This document shows positions 1-7,851 of a stretch of DNA of 64,000 bases, piece by piece. A program made the translations under genes and the position numbers. This DNA is from Agromyces salentinus. GTDB lineage: Bacteria; Actinomycetota; Actinomycetes; Actinomycetales; Microbacteriaceae. The stretch lies in the NCBI RefSeq assembly GCF_009749395.1, contig NZ_WBIR01000005.1, forward strand, positions 62,001 to 126,000. The letters are read 5' to 3'. Positions within the stretch are counted from its first letter, which is position 1, and each line of letters starts with the position of its first letter. The notes under the pieces are model-generated. The model did no database searches, had not been told where the DNA came from, and worked only from the letters and a program-made list of their open reading frames with translations.

Positions 1-2
1 TC

Positions 3-233
3 TCCACCGGCGCGCAGCGCGAGCACCGCGTCGACGTGCTCGTCGAGCAGGCGCGCGAGAAGGGCATGGACCCCGAGGAGCTCGAGTTCTACCTCGACTT
101 CTTCCGCTACGGCGTGCCGCCGCACGGCGGCTTCGGCATGGGCCTGGCCCGCGTGCTGATGCTCATGCTCGGCGAGTCCTCGATCCGCGAGACCACGTAC
201 CTCTTCCGCGGCCCGACGCGCCTGCTGCCCTAG
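3..233 (+). CDS. aspS: Aspartyl-tRNA synthetase, C-terminal end (partial)
   Basis: The reading frame enters from the left edge and gives about 76 residues. They include STGAQREH, then GGFGMGLARVLMLML and SIRET, and end in RLLP. This is motif 3 and the C-terminus of a class IIb aminoacyl-tRNA synthetase, closest to the aspartyl enzyme that lacks the bacterial GAD insertion. The motif 3 arginine (GLAR) binds ATP. In actinobacteria with Asp/Asn amidotransferase this short form may be non-discriminating, charging tRNA-Asn too; that cannot be decided here. It ends convergently to the SulP gene, with an inverted repeat between them. AsnRS is the main alternative because the C-terminal fold is shared. 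Confidence 0.8.
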   Translation, partial: STGAQREHRVDVLVEQAREKGMDPEELEFYLDFFRYGVPPHGGFGMGLARVLMLMLGESSIRETTYLFRGPTRLLP

Positions 234-245
234 CCCCGGCCATCG

Positions 246-310
246 GAGTGCCGAATCGGCGCCCGAGTGCATGAACGGCATGGCCGATTCGGCACTCGGG
301 CGCCGATTCG
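246..310. terminator. Overlapping inverted repeats between convergent genes
   Basis: Two perfect inverted repeats share sequence: arms 246-260 with 283-297 (15 bp), and arms 252-270 with 292-310 (19 bp). They cannot form together. The position between the stop codons of aspS (+) and the SulP gene (-) suggests a bidirectional terminator. No T-tract follows either stem. Confidence 0.55.
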
Positions 311-348
311 CGTCAGACGGCGGGCGCCGACTCGCGTCAGCCGGCGGG
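301..348. repeat. 24-bp tandem duplication across the SulP stop codon
   Basis: Bases 301-324 and 325-348 are copies of one 24-bp unit with two differences. The right copy holds the SulP stop (337-339). The left copy holds a second in-frame TGA at 313-315. The duplication therefore created a spare stop without changing the protein. Confidence 0.7.
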
Positions 349-1995
349 CGCGGCCGGCGGGCGCGGCGGCGGCGCCGGAGCCGCGAGCGCGGCCTCGACG
401 GTCGTGAACGTGCGCCCCTCGGCCTTCATGCGCCGGAACACGTCGGTGCGGTCGACGACCACCTCGACGGCCGGGTCGATCCGCGCGATGCGCAGCTGCA
501 GGCCCGATGCGGTCAGCTCGCGGCCGAGGTCCTCGAACATCTCGATGACCGTCACGGAGATGTCGTCGATGCGCGCGCCGTCGAGCACGACGATGCGCGC
601 GCCCTCCTCGTGCGCCACGGCCTCGAGGATCGCCTGCTCGGTGGTCTGCGCGTTCGCGGTGTACAGGGGCCCGAGCAGCGTCACCAGGACGGCGTCGGAC
701 GAGGGCCGCTCGACCCGGATGCGCACCTTCGACAGTGCCATCAGCACGAGCACGAGCGTGATGACGACCCCCGCGGCGACGGCGGTGAGCAGTCCAGCGC
801 TGAGCCCGATGAGGGCCGTGACGAGGGCGATCCAGAAGTCACGCCGCGAGATCCTCCACATCATCACGAGCGCGCGGATGTCGATGAGCCCGAAGACGGC
901 GACGAACACCAGCGCGGCGAGCGTCGCCTGCGGGAGCAGTGAGAGCACCGGTCCGAGGAACAGGCCGACGAGCAGCGCGAGGGCGACGGTCACGAGCGTC
1001 GAGAGCTGCGAGCGCGCTCCCGCGTTCTGGTTGACGGCGCTCTGCGAGAAGCCGCCGGCGGCCGGCAGCGTCGAGAAGAACGAGCCGAGCACGTTCGCGG
1101 CCGAGGTCGCGAAGAGCTCCTGATTGCTGTCGATGGCCGGCTCGCCGGGCTTCCGGATGCCGCGCGCCACCGCCTCCGACTCGAGGAACGCCATGACGGC
1201 GATCGCCGCCGCGCCCGGAAGGAGCGCCGCGACATCCGTGAAACTCGGCAGTCCCGGAAGGGGGAAGCCCTGCGGCACCGGCGCGATGAGCTCGACGCCC
1301 GCCGGCTGCAGCACGCCGATTGCGGCCAGCGCGATGCCCGCGCCCACGACGATGAGCGGCGCCGGCACGCGCGGGAGGAACCGCTTGAACAGGAACAGGG
1401 TGGCGACGGATGCCGCGGACAGGACGACGGTGGCCGGGTTGGCGCTGCCCAGCGCGGCGAGCACGGCGTTGAAGGAGTGCACGAATCCGTGGCCGGTCGG
1501 ATCGTCGGTCTCGCCGAGGAGCTTCGGCAACTGGCCGACGGCGACGGTGGCGCCGACGCCGATCTGGATGCCGACGACCGTGGGCCGGTTGATGATCTCC
1601 ACGAGCGATCCGAGCCGCAGCAGGCGCGCCGCCAGGAGGATCACGCCGACGAGCAGCGTCAGGGTGATCAGGTCTCGCGGGATGTCGCTGCTCGATGCTG
1701 CGACGCCGGCCGAGACGAGGGTGGTCGCGGTCAGCGTCGCGATCGTCGACGTCGTCGACACGCTCATCGCGCGGGAACCCCCGAGCAGCGCGTAGACGAG
1801 CATCGGCACCATGCACGTGTAGAGACCGGCCTGCACGGGCAGGTTCGCGATGGTCGCGTACGCCATCGCCTGCGGAATGACGACCGCGCCCGCCGACAGT
1901 CCGGCGAGGATGTCGGCGCCGAGCCAGGCGCGACGGTATCCCCGCAGCGTCGGCAGCAGCATCCGTCGCCCGGCAACCGCCGTCTCGGGACTCAC
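337..1995 (-). CDS. SulP family anion transporter with STAS domain
   Basis: 552 residues. The N-terminal two thirds are hydrophobic membrane spans with the SulP signature region (PQAMAYATIANLPVQAGLYT at about residues 41-60). A cytoplasmic STAS domain occupies about 430-530. The family carries sulfate, bicarbonate or related anions in exchange or with cations; the substrate is not readable from sequence. It starts with GTG overlapping the HAD stop by 4 bp (GTGA), so it is the last gene of a three-gene operon headed by a sulfatase. That context makes sulfate the most likely cargo (inference). Bicarbonate transport is the alternative. Confidence 0.9.
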   Translation of the reverse strand: MSPETAVAGRRMLLPTLRGYRRAWLGADILAGLSAGAVVIPQAMAYATIANLPVQAGLYTCMVPMLVYALLGGSRAMSVSTTSTIATLTATTLVSAGVAASSSDIPRDLITLTLLVGVILLAARLLRLGSLVEIINRPTVVGIQIGVGATVAVGQLPKLLGETDDPTGHGFVHSFNAVLAALGSANPATVVLSAASVATLFLFKRFLPRVPAPLIVVGAGIALAAIGVLQPAGVELIAPVPQGFPLPGLPSFTDVAALLPGAAAIAVMAFLESEAVARGIRKPGEPAIDSNQELFATSAANVLGSFFSTLPAAGGFSQSAVNQNAGARSQLSTLVTVALALLVGLFLGPVLSLLPQATLAALVFVAVFGLIDIRALVMMWRISRRDFWIALVTALIGLSAGLLTAVAAGVVITLVLVLMALSKVRIRVERPSSDAVLVTLLGPLYTANAQTTEQAILEAVAHEEGARIVVLDGARIDDISVTVIEMFEDLGRELTASGLQLRIARIDPAVEVVVDRTDVFRRMKAEGRTFTTVEAALAAPAPPPRPPAAPAG

Positions 1996-2924
1996 CCCGC
2001 CGCCGGATCGACGAACACGCTCGACCAGTCGTCCTTCACGCTGATGACCGTGTACCCCCGAGCCTCGGCCGCGGCGAGCGCGGTATCGGCGCCCTTGTCG
2101 TACGCGGGGTCGCCACGCCCCGAATCGTCGTCGTGGTGGACGAGCAGGGCCAGCCCGTCGCCCTTGCGGGTGAAGTCGAGCATCGGCATGTCGCCGTTCG
2201 AGTTGCCGCAGGCGATGAGCGGGCGACGACCGATGCGACTCCAGATGCGCACGGGCTTCTCGGGGCCGTCGTCGAAGAAGTCGAGGCCGGCCGTGTAGCG
2301 CACCTCGTGCGAGTCCTCGTCCCAGGCGAGCCCGAGCGCGGAGCCGACGACGTGCTCGGGCGGGATCCCGTAGTACTCCTGCGTCATGGGCCGCATGAAG
2401 TCGCGTTCGCCGCCCGAGACGATGTACACGGTGAACCCGTTGGCCTCGAGGTAGCGCAGCAGCTCGACCATGGGCTTGTAGACGGCATCCGCGTAGGGCG
2501 TGCCGAGCGTCAGGTGCTTCGCGGTCTCGTAGAACTCGCCGACGGATGCCGCGTAGTCGTCAACGCTCATGCCGGCGGTCACGCCGACGAGCGCGCCGAT
2601 CAGCACCTTGAGGTCGCTGTCGTCACCCTCGTAGTGCTTGTCGATCGCGCCGCCGAGCCAGGCGAGGTCGCCGGTGACGGCCGCCTTGTAGGGCTGCCGG
2701 TCGGCGAGCGACGGATCCGCCGCCGCCTGCTTGCGCCACTGCTCGACGACGTAGGCGAGCTGCGTGGGCATGGGCTTCTCGGTCCAGAGCGTCCCGTCGT
2801 TGTCGAAGACGGCGATGCGCTCGGCCGCGGGCACCGAGCCCGGCCCCTCGCCGCTCACCCGCTCGACGAACGAGACAATGGCCGAGCGGGTGGCGGTATC
2901 CCGCCACGAGTCGAGGTCGGTCAT
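1992..2924 (-). CDS. HAD-family phosphatase
   Basis: 310 residues. Motif I is FDNDGTLW (D41 nucleophile, D43), a late motif GNSNGDMPML supplies the metal-binding aspartate, and VSGGERDFM gives motif II. The overall plan resembles phosphoserine-phosphatase-like HAD hydrolases with a helical cap, so it should hydrolyse a phosphate monoester; the substrate is unknown. A Shine-Dalgarno sequence ggaggga lies 5 bases before the ATG. It sits 11 bp after the sulfatase and overlaps the SulP gene by 4 bp, so the three are probably co-translated. No signal peptide is visible, so it should act in the cytoplasm. Confidence 0.85.
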   Translation of the reverse strand: MTDLDSWRDTATRSAIVSFVERVSGEGPGSVPAAERIAVFDNDGTLWTEKPMPTQLAYVVEQWRKQAAADPSLADRQPYKAAVTGDLAWLGGAIDKHYEGDDSDLKVLIGALVGVTAGMSVDDYAASVGEFYETAKHLTLGTPYADAVYKPMVELLRYLEANGFTVYIVSGGERDFMRPMTQEYYGIPPEHVVGSALGLAWDEDSHEVRYTAGLDFFDDGPEKPVRIWSRIGRRPLIACGNSNGDMPMLDFTRKGDGLALLVHHDDDSGRGDPAYDKGADTALAAAEARGYTVISVKDDWSSVFVDPAAG

Positions 2925-2935
2925 GGGGGTCCCTC

Positions 2936-5353
2936 CTACTGCTTCAGCATCGCGACGGCCAGTTTGTGCTCGTCGTCGATGAGGTGCGAGTGGTCGTCGT
3001 CGCCGAGGTCGATCCGCACCCAGTCGAGCCTCCCCGTGAACTCGTTGCCGGTCGCCGCGTAGTCGGTCGACACCGGTGACGCCAGGTCGGCACCGACGTC
3101 GACGGTCTCATCGAAGCTGAACTGGTACGGGATGGTCCGCTCCACCCGACCCTCGCCGATCTTGTCGTCGCCGGCGAAGAGCGCGACGGTGCCGCCCTTC
3201 GCCACGCCGCCGCCGTCATATGCGAAGTGGACGCGCAGCTCCTGAGCGCCGACCGGCACATCGGCATCGGATCGAACGATGTCGGTGGTGATACCGAGGA
3301 GGTTGTACGCGAACGCGAGCTTTCCGTCGATGGCGTAGAACGACCAGCCGCCGTACGCGCCGCCCTGAGCCAGAATGACGCCGTCGGCGCCGGCATCCGG
3401 CACCTCGGCCTGCGCCGTGACCGTGAACGACTTGTTCTTGATGTTGATCGTCGTGTTCTCGCTCAGTCGGCGCATGCCCGGGTAGAACTTCTGCGACGTG
3501 CCGACGACGAGCTCGGGCCGCCCGGCGATCTCGGGGTTCATCCGCTCGGCCGAGCGGATGTCCATCGGGAGCACGTTGAAGCGGGCGGCCTGCACGAGGA
3601 AGAGCTGCTGCAGGTGCGCCAGCCTCTCCGGCTCCTGGGCGGCGAGGTCGTTCGACTGGGTCCAGTCCTCCTCGACGTTGTACAGCTCCCAGACGTCGTC
3701 GGCGAGCCCGTGACTGGAAGCGAGCCACGGATCCTTGTGCTTCGCCACCGCGGTCCAGCCCTTGTGGAAGATCGCGCGGTTGCCGAGCATCTCGAAGTAC
3801 TGCGTCGTGTGGCGTTCGTCGGCATCGGCCTGCCCCTCGGAGAACGTGTAGTTCATCGCCGTGCCCTCGTAGGGCCGCTGGGTCACGCCGTTGACCGTCG
3901 ACGGCTCGGGGATGCCCGCGGCCTCGAGCACGGTCGGCGCCACGTCGATCACATGGCTGAACTGGTTGCGGATGCCGCCCTGCTCGACGCCGCCGTTCGG
4001 CCAGCTGATGATGGTGCCGTTGCGGGTGCCGCCCCAGTGGGAGGCGACCTGCTTGGTCCACTGGTAGGGGGTGTCCATGGCGTGCGCCCAGCCCACCGCG
4101 TAGTGGTTGTACGAGTTCGGGGTTCCGATGTCGTCGATGTGATCGGCGACGTACTGCTCGGTCTCGATCTCGTTCATGTGGTTGATAGTGAAGCCCTCAT
4201 TGGTCGTCCCGTGCATCGAGCCTTCGGCGGATGCGCCGTTGTCGCCGATGATGACGTAGACGAGGGTGTCGTCGAGGATGCCGAGCTCCTCGTAGGCGTC
4301 GAGCAGCTTGCCGACGTAGTGGTCGGCGTAGGCGAGGAACCCCGCGTAGACCTCCATCTGCCGGGCGAGCGCCGGCTTGATGGTGTCACTCATCTCGTCC
4401 CACGCCGGGATGCCGGGGCTGCGCTCGGTGAGCACGGCATCGGCGGGGATCACACCGAGTTCGAGTTGGCGGGCGAAAGTCTCCTTGCGCACCTCGTCCC
4501 AGCCCTGATCGAACTTGCCCACGTACTTGTCGGCCCACTCCTTCGGGACGTGGTGCGGCGCGTGCGTCGCCCCGGGGGCGAAGTAGGTGAAGAATGGCTT
4601 GTCGGGCGCGAGGGACTTCTGCTGGCGCGTCCAGTCGATGGCCTTGTCGGTCATGTCCGCCATGAAGTGGTAGCCCTGCTCGGGGGTACCCCACGGCTCG
4701 ACCGGAGAGGTGTTCTCGTAGATGGCCGGATACCACTGGTTGGTCTCGCCCCCGAGGAACCCATAGAAGTACTCGAAGCCACCGCCGGGGTGCGGCCAGC
4801 GGTCGAACGGCCCGACCGCGCTCGCCTCCCACACCGGGACCTCGTGGCACTTGCCGAACTGGGCGGTGTTGTAGCCGTTGAGCTTCAGCGTCTCGGGCAG
4901 AGGTGCGCAGTTGTTCGGTCGTACCGAGCTGTAGCCAGGGGCGCTCGTCGCGATCTCGGTGATGCCGCCCATCCCGACCGTGTGGTGGTTGCGCCCGGCG
5001 AGCAGCGCAGCGCGGGTGGGTGAGCACAGGGCCGTCGTGTGGAACCTCGTGTACTTGAGACCGGCCGCCGCCACACGCTCGAAGTTCGGCGTCTCGACCG
5101 GGCCGCCGAAGGCGCTCGACGCCCCGAAGCCCGTGTCGTCGATGAGGACGACGAGCACGTTCGGCGCTCCCTCGGGCGGGAGCAGCCGCTCGATCGGCGG
5201 ATAGTGAGTGTCGGGGTCGGTCGCGTCGTATGTCACGGTTCCCGTGTACGCGAGATCGGGGATCGGCAGCGCCCCACGCTGGATAGGCTTCTCAGTCTTC
5301 AGCCCGTCACCCATGGACACCAGCTCGATCTTCCCCGCGAATTCACGCACCAC
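2936..5353 (-). CDS. Arylsulfatase (type I, formylglycine-dependent)
   Basis: About 805 residues. The sulfatase signature CSPTR is at about C110-R114; this cysteine would be oxidised to formylglycine. The metal-binding pair DD is at about 72-73 (VLIDDTGFG), and HAPHH and GDNGAS follow as further site residues. The long C-terminal half has the beta-rich domain usual in large actinobacterial and proteobacterial arylsulfatases. I chose the GTG at 5353 because gaaggggg lies 7 bases upstream; an upstream ATG at 5386 has no such site. There is no signal peptide, so it is probably cytoplasmic. It heads the operon with the HAD phosphatase and SulP. No formylglycine-generating enzyme is in the window. 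Function is sulfate release from organic sulfate esters. Confidence 0.92.
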   Translation of the reverse strand: MVREFAGKIELVSMGDGLKTEKPIQRGALPIPDLAYTGTVTYDATDPDTHYPPIERLLPPEGAPNVLVVLIDDTGFGASSAFGGPVETPNFERVAAAGLKYTRFHTTALCSPTRAALLAGRNHHTVGMGGITEIATSAPGYSSVRPNNCAPLPETLKLNGYNTAQFGKCHEVPVWEASAVGPFDRWPHPGGGFEYFYGFLGGETNQWYPAIYENTSPVEPWGTPEQGYHFMADMTDKAIDWTRQQKSLAPDKPFFTYFAPGATHAPHHVPKEWADKYVGKFDQGWDEVRKETFARQLELGVIPADAVLTERSPGIPAWDEMSDTIKPALARQMEVYAGFLAYADHYVGKLLDAYEELGILDDTLVYVIIGDNGASAEGSMHGTTNEGFTINHMNEIETEQYVADHIDDIGTPNSYNHYAVGWAHAMDTPYQWTKQVASHWGGTRNGTIISWPNGGVEQGGIRNQFSHVIDVAPTVLEAAGIPEPSTVNGVTQRPYEGTAMNYTFSEGQADADERHTTQYFEMLGNRAIFHKGWTAVAKHKDPWLASSHGLADDVWELYNVEEDWTQSNDLAAQEPERLAHLQQLFLVQAARFNVLPMDIRSAERMNPEIAGRPELVVGTSQKFYPGMRRLSENTTINIKNKSFTVTAQAEVPDAGADGVILAQGGAYGGWSFYAIDGKLAFAYNLLGITTDIVRSDADVPVGAQELRVHFAYDGGGVAKGGTVALFAGDDKIGEGRVERTIPYQFSFDETVDVGADLASPVSTDYAATGNEFTGRLDWVRIDLGDDDHSHLIDDEHKLAVAMLKQ

Positions 5354-5524
5354 TGCGATTCCCCCTTCGAATCGTCGGAGGAGCACCGTGTCCCCCGGGA
5401 TTCACCATAGCCAGCGGGCGGGCGCGGCGCAGGAGGCGAAGTCTGGGAGTTCCCGAGACGAGGCATCCTCGGTTCGCGCGGGCGGCGCGTCCGACACCTC
5501 GTCGCACCGACGGGGGCGCCGACC

Positions 5525-5797
5525 TCAGCCCTGCGCGAGCAGCGCCGTCTTCAGGCGCACGGGGTCGACGCGCCAGTACGCGTGCATCTCGCCGTCGATG
5601 AGGAGCACGGGGATCTCCTCGCCGTAGCGCTCGGCGAGTGCCTCGTCGTCGAGGATCGAGAGCTCGGCGAGCGACATCGACGGCGCGGCATCCGATGCGC
5701 TCACCTCGGCGATGACGGCCTGGACGAGGTCCCGGGCGTCGTCGCAGAGGTGGCATCCGGGCTTGCCGATGAGGGTGAGGCGGATGTCGCGGGTCAT
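5525..5797 (-). CDS. Glutaredoxin-like thiol-disulfide protein (DUF836 type)
   Basis: 90 residues with a thioredoxin fold start (RLTLIGKPGCHLCDDA). The redox pair is C15-H-L-C18. The size and the HLC motif fit the small glutaredoxin-like family often annotated DUF836 in actinobacteria. It would reduce disulfides or glutathionylated/mycothiolated proteins in the cytoplasm; the partner is unknown. The ATG lies 6 bases after TACGAT, so the transcript is probably leaderless. It stands alone between the sulfatase operon and bS22. Confidence 0.85.
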   Translation of the reverse strand: MTRDIRLTLIGKPGCHLCDDARDLVQAVIAEVSASDAAPSMSLAELSILDDEALAERYGEEIPVLLIDGEMHAYWRVDPVRLKTALLAQG

Positions 5798-5803
5798 CCC
5801 TCG

Positions 5804-5809
5804 ATCGTA
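5804..5809 (-). promoter_or_regulatory. Leaderless -10 box of the glutaredoxin-like gene
   Basis: TACGAT on the minus strand, 6 bases before the ATG. Transcription would begin at or next to the start codon. Confidence 0.55.
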
Positions 5810-5891
5810 CGCACCGCTCCGGGGGTCGACGAAGTCCGACGGGCGTCAGCGTGGGCGCCGACCTCGTCGGCGTCGCAGCCCGGGTACAGCG

Positions 5892-5918
5892 AAAAGCGCC
5901 AGGCCGTGGGCCTGACGC
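5892..5918 (-). terminator. Rho-independent terminator of the bS22 gene
   Basis: On the minus strand a 10-bp stem (one G-U pair) with loop CAC is followed by TTTT. It lies 22 bases after the bS22 stop. Confidence 0.8.
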
Positions 5919-5939
5919 TCTCAGCGGTGAAGCAGCGGA

Positions 5940-6038
5940 CTACTTCTTGTTGCGACGCTGGTGGCGCGTCTTGCGAAGCAGCTTGCGGTGCTTCTTCTTC
6001 GCCATACGCTTGCGGCGCTTCTTGATGACGGAACCCAT
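5940..6038 (-). CDS. 30S ribosomal protein bS22 (AURKAIP1/COX24 domain)
   Basis: A 32-residue, extremely basic protein beginning MGSVIKKRRKRMAKKKHRK and ending RNKK. It matches the tiny actinobacterial ribosomal protein bS22, which is bound near the decoding centre of mycobacterial 30S subunits (established knowledge of the family). The ATG at 6038 follows a gaggttctg stretch with a weak ribosome site. A clear terminator follows at 5892-5918, so it is a single-gene unit. It is often missed by gene callers because of its length. Confidence 0.93.
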   Translation of the reverse strand: MGSVIKKRRKRMAKKKHRKLLRKTRHQRRNKK

Positions 6039-6144
6039 CAGAACCTCACAGAAAAGATCGAGTCGGCCGCGCGAGTCGCAGCCGGTGGCCAGAAAGCCTC
6101 GGGATAGTCTAGCCGATTCGAGACGCGTCCATGATCACGTGCAT

Positions 6145-6150
6145 TAATGT
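6145..6150 (+). promoter_or_regulatory. Leaderless -10 box of the GNAT gene
   Basis: TAATGT, 6 bases before the ATG at 6157. The gap reads cgaggg, so a Shine-Dalgarno role is also possible if transcription starts further upstream. Confidence 0.55.
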
Positions 6151-6156
6151 CGAGGG

Positions 6157-6666
6157 ATGCCCCGCGCCGAACCCGCCATCCGCACCACGTCCGAAGACGA
6201 CTGGGAGCAGGTGCGGGCGCTGCGGCTCGAGATGCTGGCGGACACTCCGTTGGCCTTCGCCGAGACCCTCGAGCACGCGCAGGGCCTCGACGAATCGGTC
6301 TGGCGCGTGCGCGCCGCACGAGGCACGACGCCTCGCCAGACCTCGATCGTCGCGATCGACGGCGACCGCTGGGTCGGCCACATGGGCGGCTACATCCCGG
6401 ATGCCGCGTCGGGGCCCCTGCTCGTCGGCGTCTACGTGGCGCCCTCGCACCGCGGTGACCGAGCCGGCGTCGCGCGCCGCCTGCTCGAGGCCGTCGAGGA
6501 CTGGGCGCTCGGCTACGGCGACACGCTGCGGCTCGAGGTGCACGAGCGCAACCCCCGCGCCATCGCGTTCTACGAGAAGCTCGGCTTCACCCTCACCGGA
6601 CGCACGCGCGAGTACGAACTGGCGCCGGGCGGCCTCGAACTCGAGATGATCAAGCCGCTTCGCTGA
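6157..6666 (+). CDS. GNAT-family N-acetyltransferase
   Basis: 169 residues. Acetyl-CoA binding motif A is VYVAPSHRGDRAGVARRLL at about 93-111, and the C-terminal NPRAIAFYEKLGF stretch is typical of motif B. It would transfer an acetyl group from acetyl-CoA to an amine; the substrate is unknown. It is monocistronic, followed by a two-unit inverted copy of the repeat seen at 7153-7337 and by a convergent GIY-YIG gene. Confidence 0.9.
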   Translation: MPRAEPAIRTTSEDDWEQVRALRLEMLADTPLAFAETLEHAQGLDESVWRVRAARGTTPRQTSIVAIDGDRWVGHMGGYIPDAASGPLLVGVYVAPSHRGDRAGVARRLLEAVEDWALGYGDTLRLEVHERNPRAIAFYEKLGFTLTGRTREYELAPGGLELEMIKPLR

Positions 6667-6672
6667 CCCCGA

Positions 6673-6766
6673 CCTCCGGCGCCGAGGAGCGAGCGTACCG
6701 AGACCCCGCCGACCCGTGCCGAGCTCCGGCGGTCGAGTAGCGAGCGCCAGCGAGCGTACCGAGACC
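6673..6766 (-). repeat. Two inverted copies of the intergenic repeat
   Basis: Two units, about 6673-6704 and 6724-6766, contain gagcgagcgtaccgagacc. This is the reverse complement, with drift, of the ggtctcgatacgcttcgctcctcg core repeated at 7153-7337. They fill the gap between two convergent genes. The pattern suggests a mobile palindromic (REP-like) intergenic element flanking the GIY-YIG gene on both sides. Confidence 0.7.
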
Positions 6767-6774
6767 CGCACCTC

Positions 6775-7083
6775 TCAGTCGCGACCCGAGCGCGGCTGCT
6801 TCCTGCTCAATCCATTGAGCAACTCCAGCCGTCCGCCGATCAGCGCCTCCCGCTTCGCTCGGCTCCAGTTCTGGACCTGCTTCTCGCGGGCGAAGGCCTC
6901 ATCGATTCGGGCATGCTCCTCGGCGTACACCAGCTGCACCGGACGTCGCTGCCTCGTGTAGCGGGAGCCTTCACCCTGATCGTGCTCGACGAGTCGGCGT
7001 TCGAGATCGACCGTGCTGCCGACGTAGTAACTTCCGTCCGAGCACTCGAGGATGTACATATGCGGCATCCGCACATGATGCAT
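6775..7083 (-). CDS. GIY-YIG family nuclease (UvrC-like)
   Basis: About 102 residues. The core is MYILECSDGSYYVGSTVDLE, which gives the GIY (as MYIL) and YIG (as YYVG) elements, followed by conserved R and a later EEHARIDEAFAREKQ region with the metal-binding glutamate. This is the short stand-alone GIY-YIG family with a single nuclease domain. Its role is uncertain; DNA repair or mobile-element use is possible. No good ribosome site is seen, so the start could also be a methionine nearer the motif. It is bracketed by copies of one intergenic repeat, which is suggestive of repeat mobility. Confidence 0.85.
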   Translation of the reverse strand: MHHVRMPHMYILECSDGSYYVGSTVDLERRLVEHDQGEGSRYTRQRRPVQLVYAEEHARIDEAFAREKQVQNWSRAKREALIGGRLELLNGLSRKQPRSGRD

Positions 7084-7152
7084 GGTCGCGCCGAATCGAC
7101 GCGGGGCGTGTCCACAGGAGTCTCCATGCGCTCGTCGCGTCGGCCGGCAGGG

Positions 7153-7337
7153 TCTCGATACGCTTCGCTACTCGACCACCGAAGGAGTGTCTCGATACGC
7201 TTCGCTCCTCGACCACCGAAAGGGGGTCTCGATACGCTTCGCTCCTCGGGCGCCGAAGGTGGGTCTCGATACGCTTCGCCGCTCGGGCGCCGAAGGGGGT
7301 CTCGATACGCTTCGCTCCTCGACCACGGAAGCGGGAT
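7153..7337 (+). repeat. Tandem array of five 37-bp units
   Basis: Units begin at 7153, 7190, 7227, 7264 and 7301, an exact 37-bp period. Each starts tctcgatacgcttcgc and ends near ccgaagggg. The middle varies between ctcgaccacc and ctcgggcgcc. There are no unique spacers, so it is not a CRISPR array. It ends at the stop codon of the ArsR-type gene. Confidence 0.9.
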
Positions 7338-7777
7338 CAGCGTCGCTTGATGGGGGCGACGACGGCGCTGACCTGGTGGGCGGTCTCGGCGAACGCCTTG
7401 CCGAGGGCGGAGGCGAAGGCGCGCTGCTCGGCCTTCAGCGATTCGGCGTCGGACGCCTCGATGCCGGCGAGGGTCGCGGCGTCGGCTGCGGCATCCGACG
7501 ACATGAAGGGGATGAGCCAGTCCTCGAGGGTCTCGAGGGGGCCGCGGTCGAGACGGTAGTAGCGGTGCTGGCCCTCTTCGCGCACGCTGACCAGGCCCGC
7601 CTCGCGCAGCACCTTGAGGTGCTTGGAGACCGTCGGCTGGCTGAGGCCGAGCGCGGCCACGATCTCGGAGACGCTGATCTCGCCGTGCGATTCGGGAGAC
7701 ACCTGCTCGCGCTCGAGGAGGACCGCAAGGATGTCGCGTCGAGTCGCGTCTGCCACCACGTCGAAGATGTCCGCCAT
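7337..7777 (-). CDS. ArsR-type winged-helix transcriptional regulator
   Basis: 146 residues. The N-terminal half is a winged helix (VADATRRDILAVLLE, then ISVSEIVAALGLSQPTVSKHLKVLREAGLVSVREEGQHRYYRL in two segments), the standard ArsR/SmtB DNA-binding fold. No cysteine or histidine cluster for metal binding is present, so the signal is unlikely to be a metal. The ATG at 7777 is 6 bases after TACCCT, consistent with a leaderless start. It is divergent from ktrB, 74 bp away, so it may act on the potassium genes (inference only). Confidence 0.88.
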   Translation of the reverse strand: MADIFDVVADATRRDILAVLLEREQVSPESHGEISVSEIVAALGLSQPTVSKHLKVLREAGLVSVREEGQHRYYRLDRGPLETLEDWLIPFMSSDAAADAATLAGIEASDAESLKAEQRAFASALGKAFAETAHQVSAVVAPIKRR

Positions 7778-7783
7778 GGTGCA

Positions 7784-7789
7784 AGGGTA
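7784..7789 (-). promoter_or_regulatory. Leaderless -10 box of the ArsR-type gene
   Basis: TACCCT on the minus strand, 6 bases before the ATG at 7777. Confidence 0.5.
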
Positions 7790-7851
7790 GTCATTCCGGC
7801 CGGGGAGTACCATGACACACGCGTTCGAACGAAGCCGGGTGAGGGGGGTCG

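Noticed and set aside
1477..2298. Protein genes opposite the SulP and HAD genes
   Set aside because: They are antisense shadows of certain genes, with Arg/Asp-rich composition and no motifs.
7153..7337. CRISPR array
   Set aside because: The whole 37-bp unit repeats with no unique spacers and no cas genes nearby.
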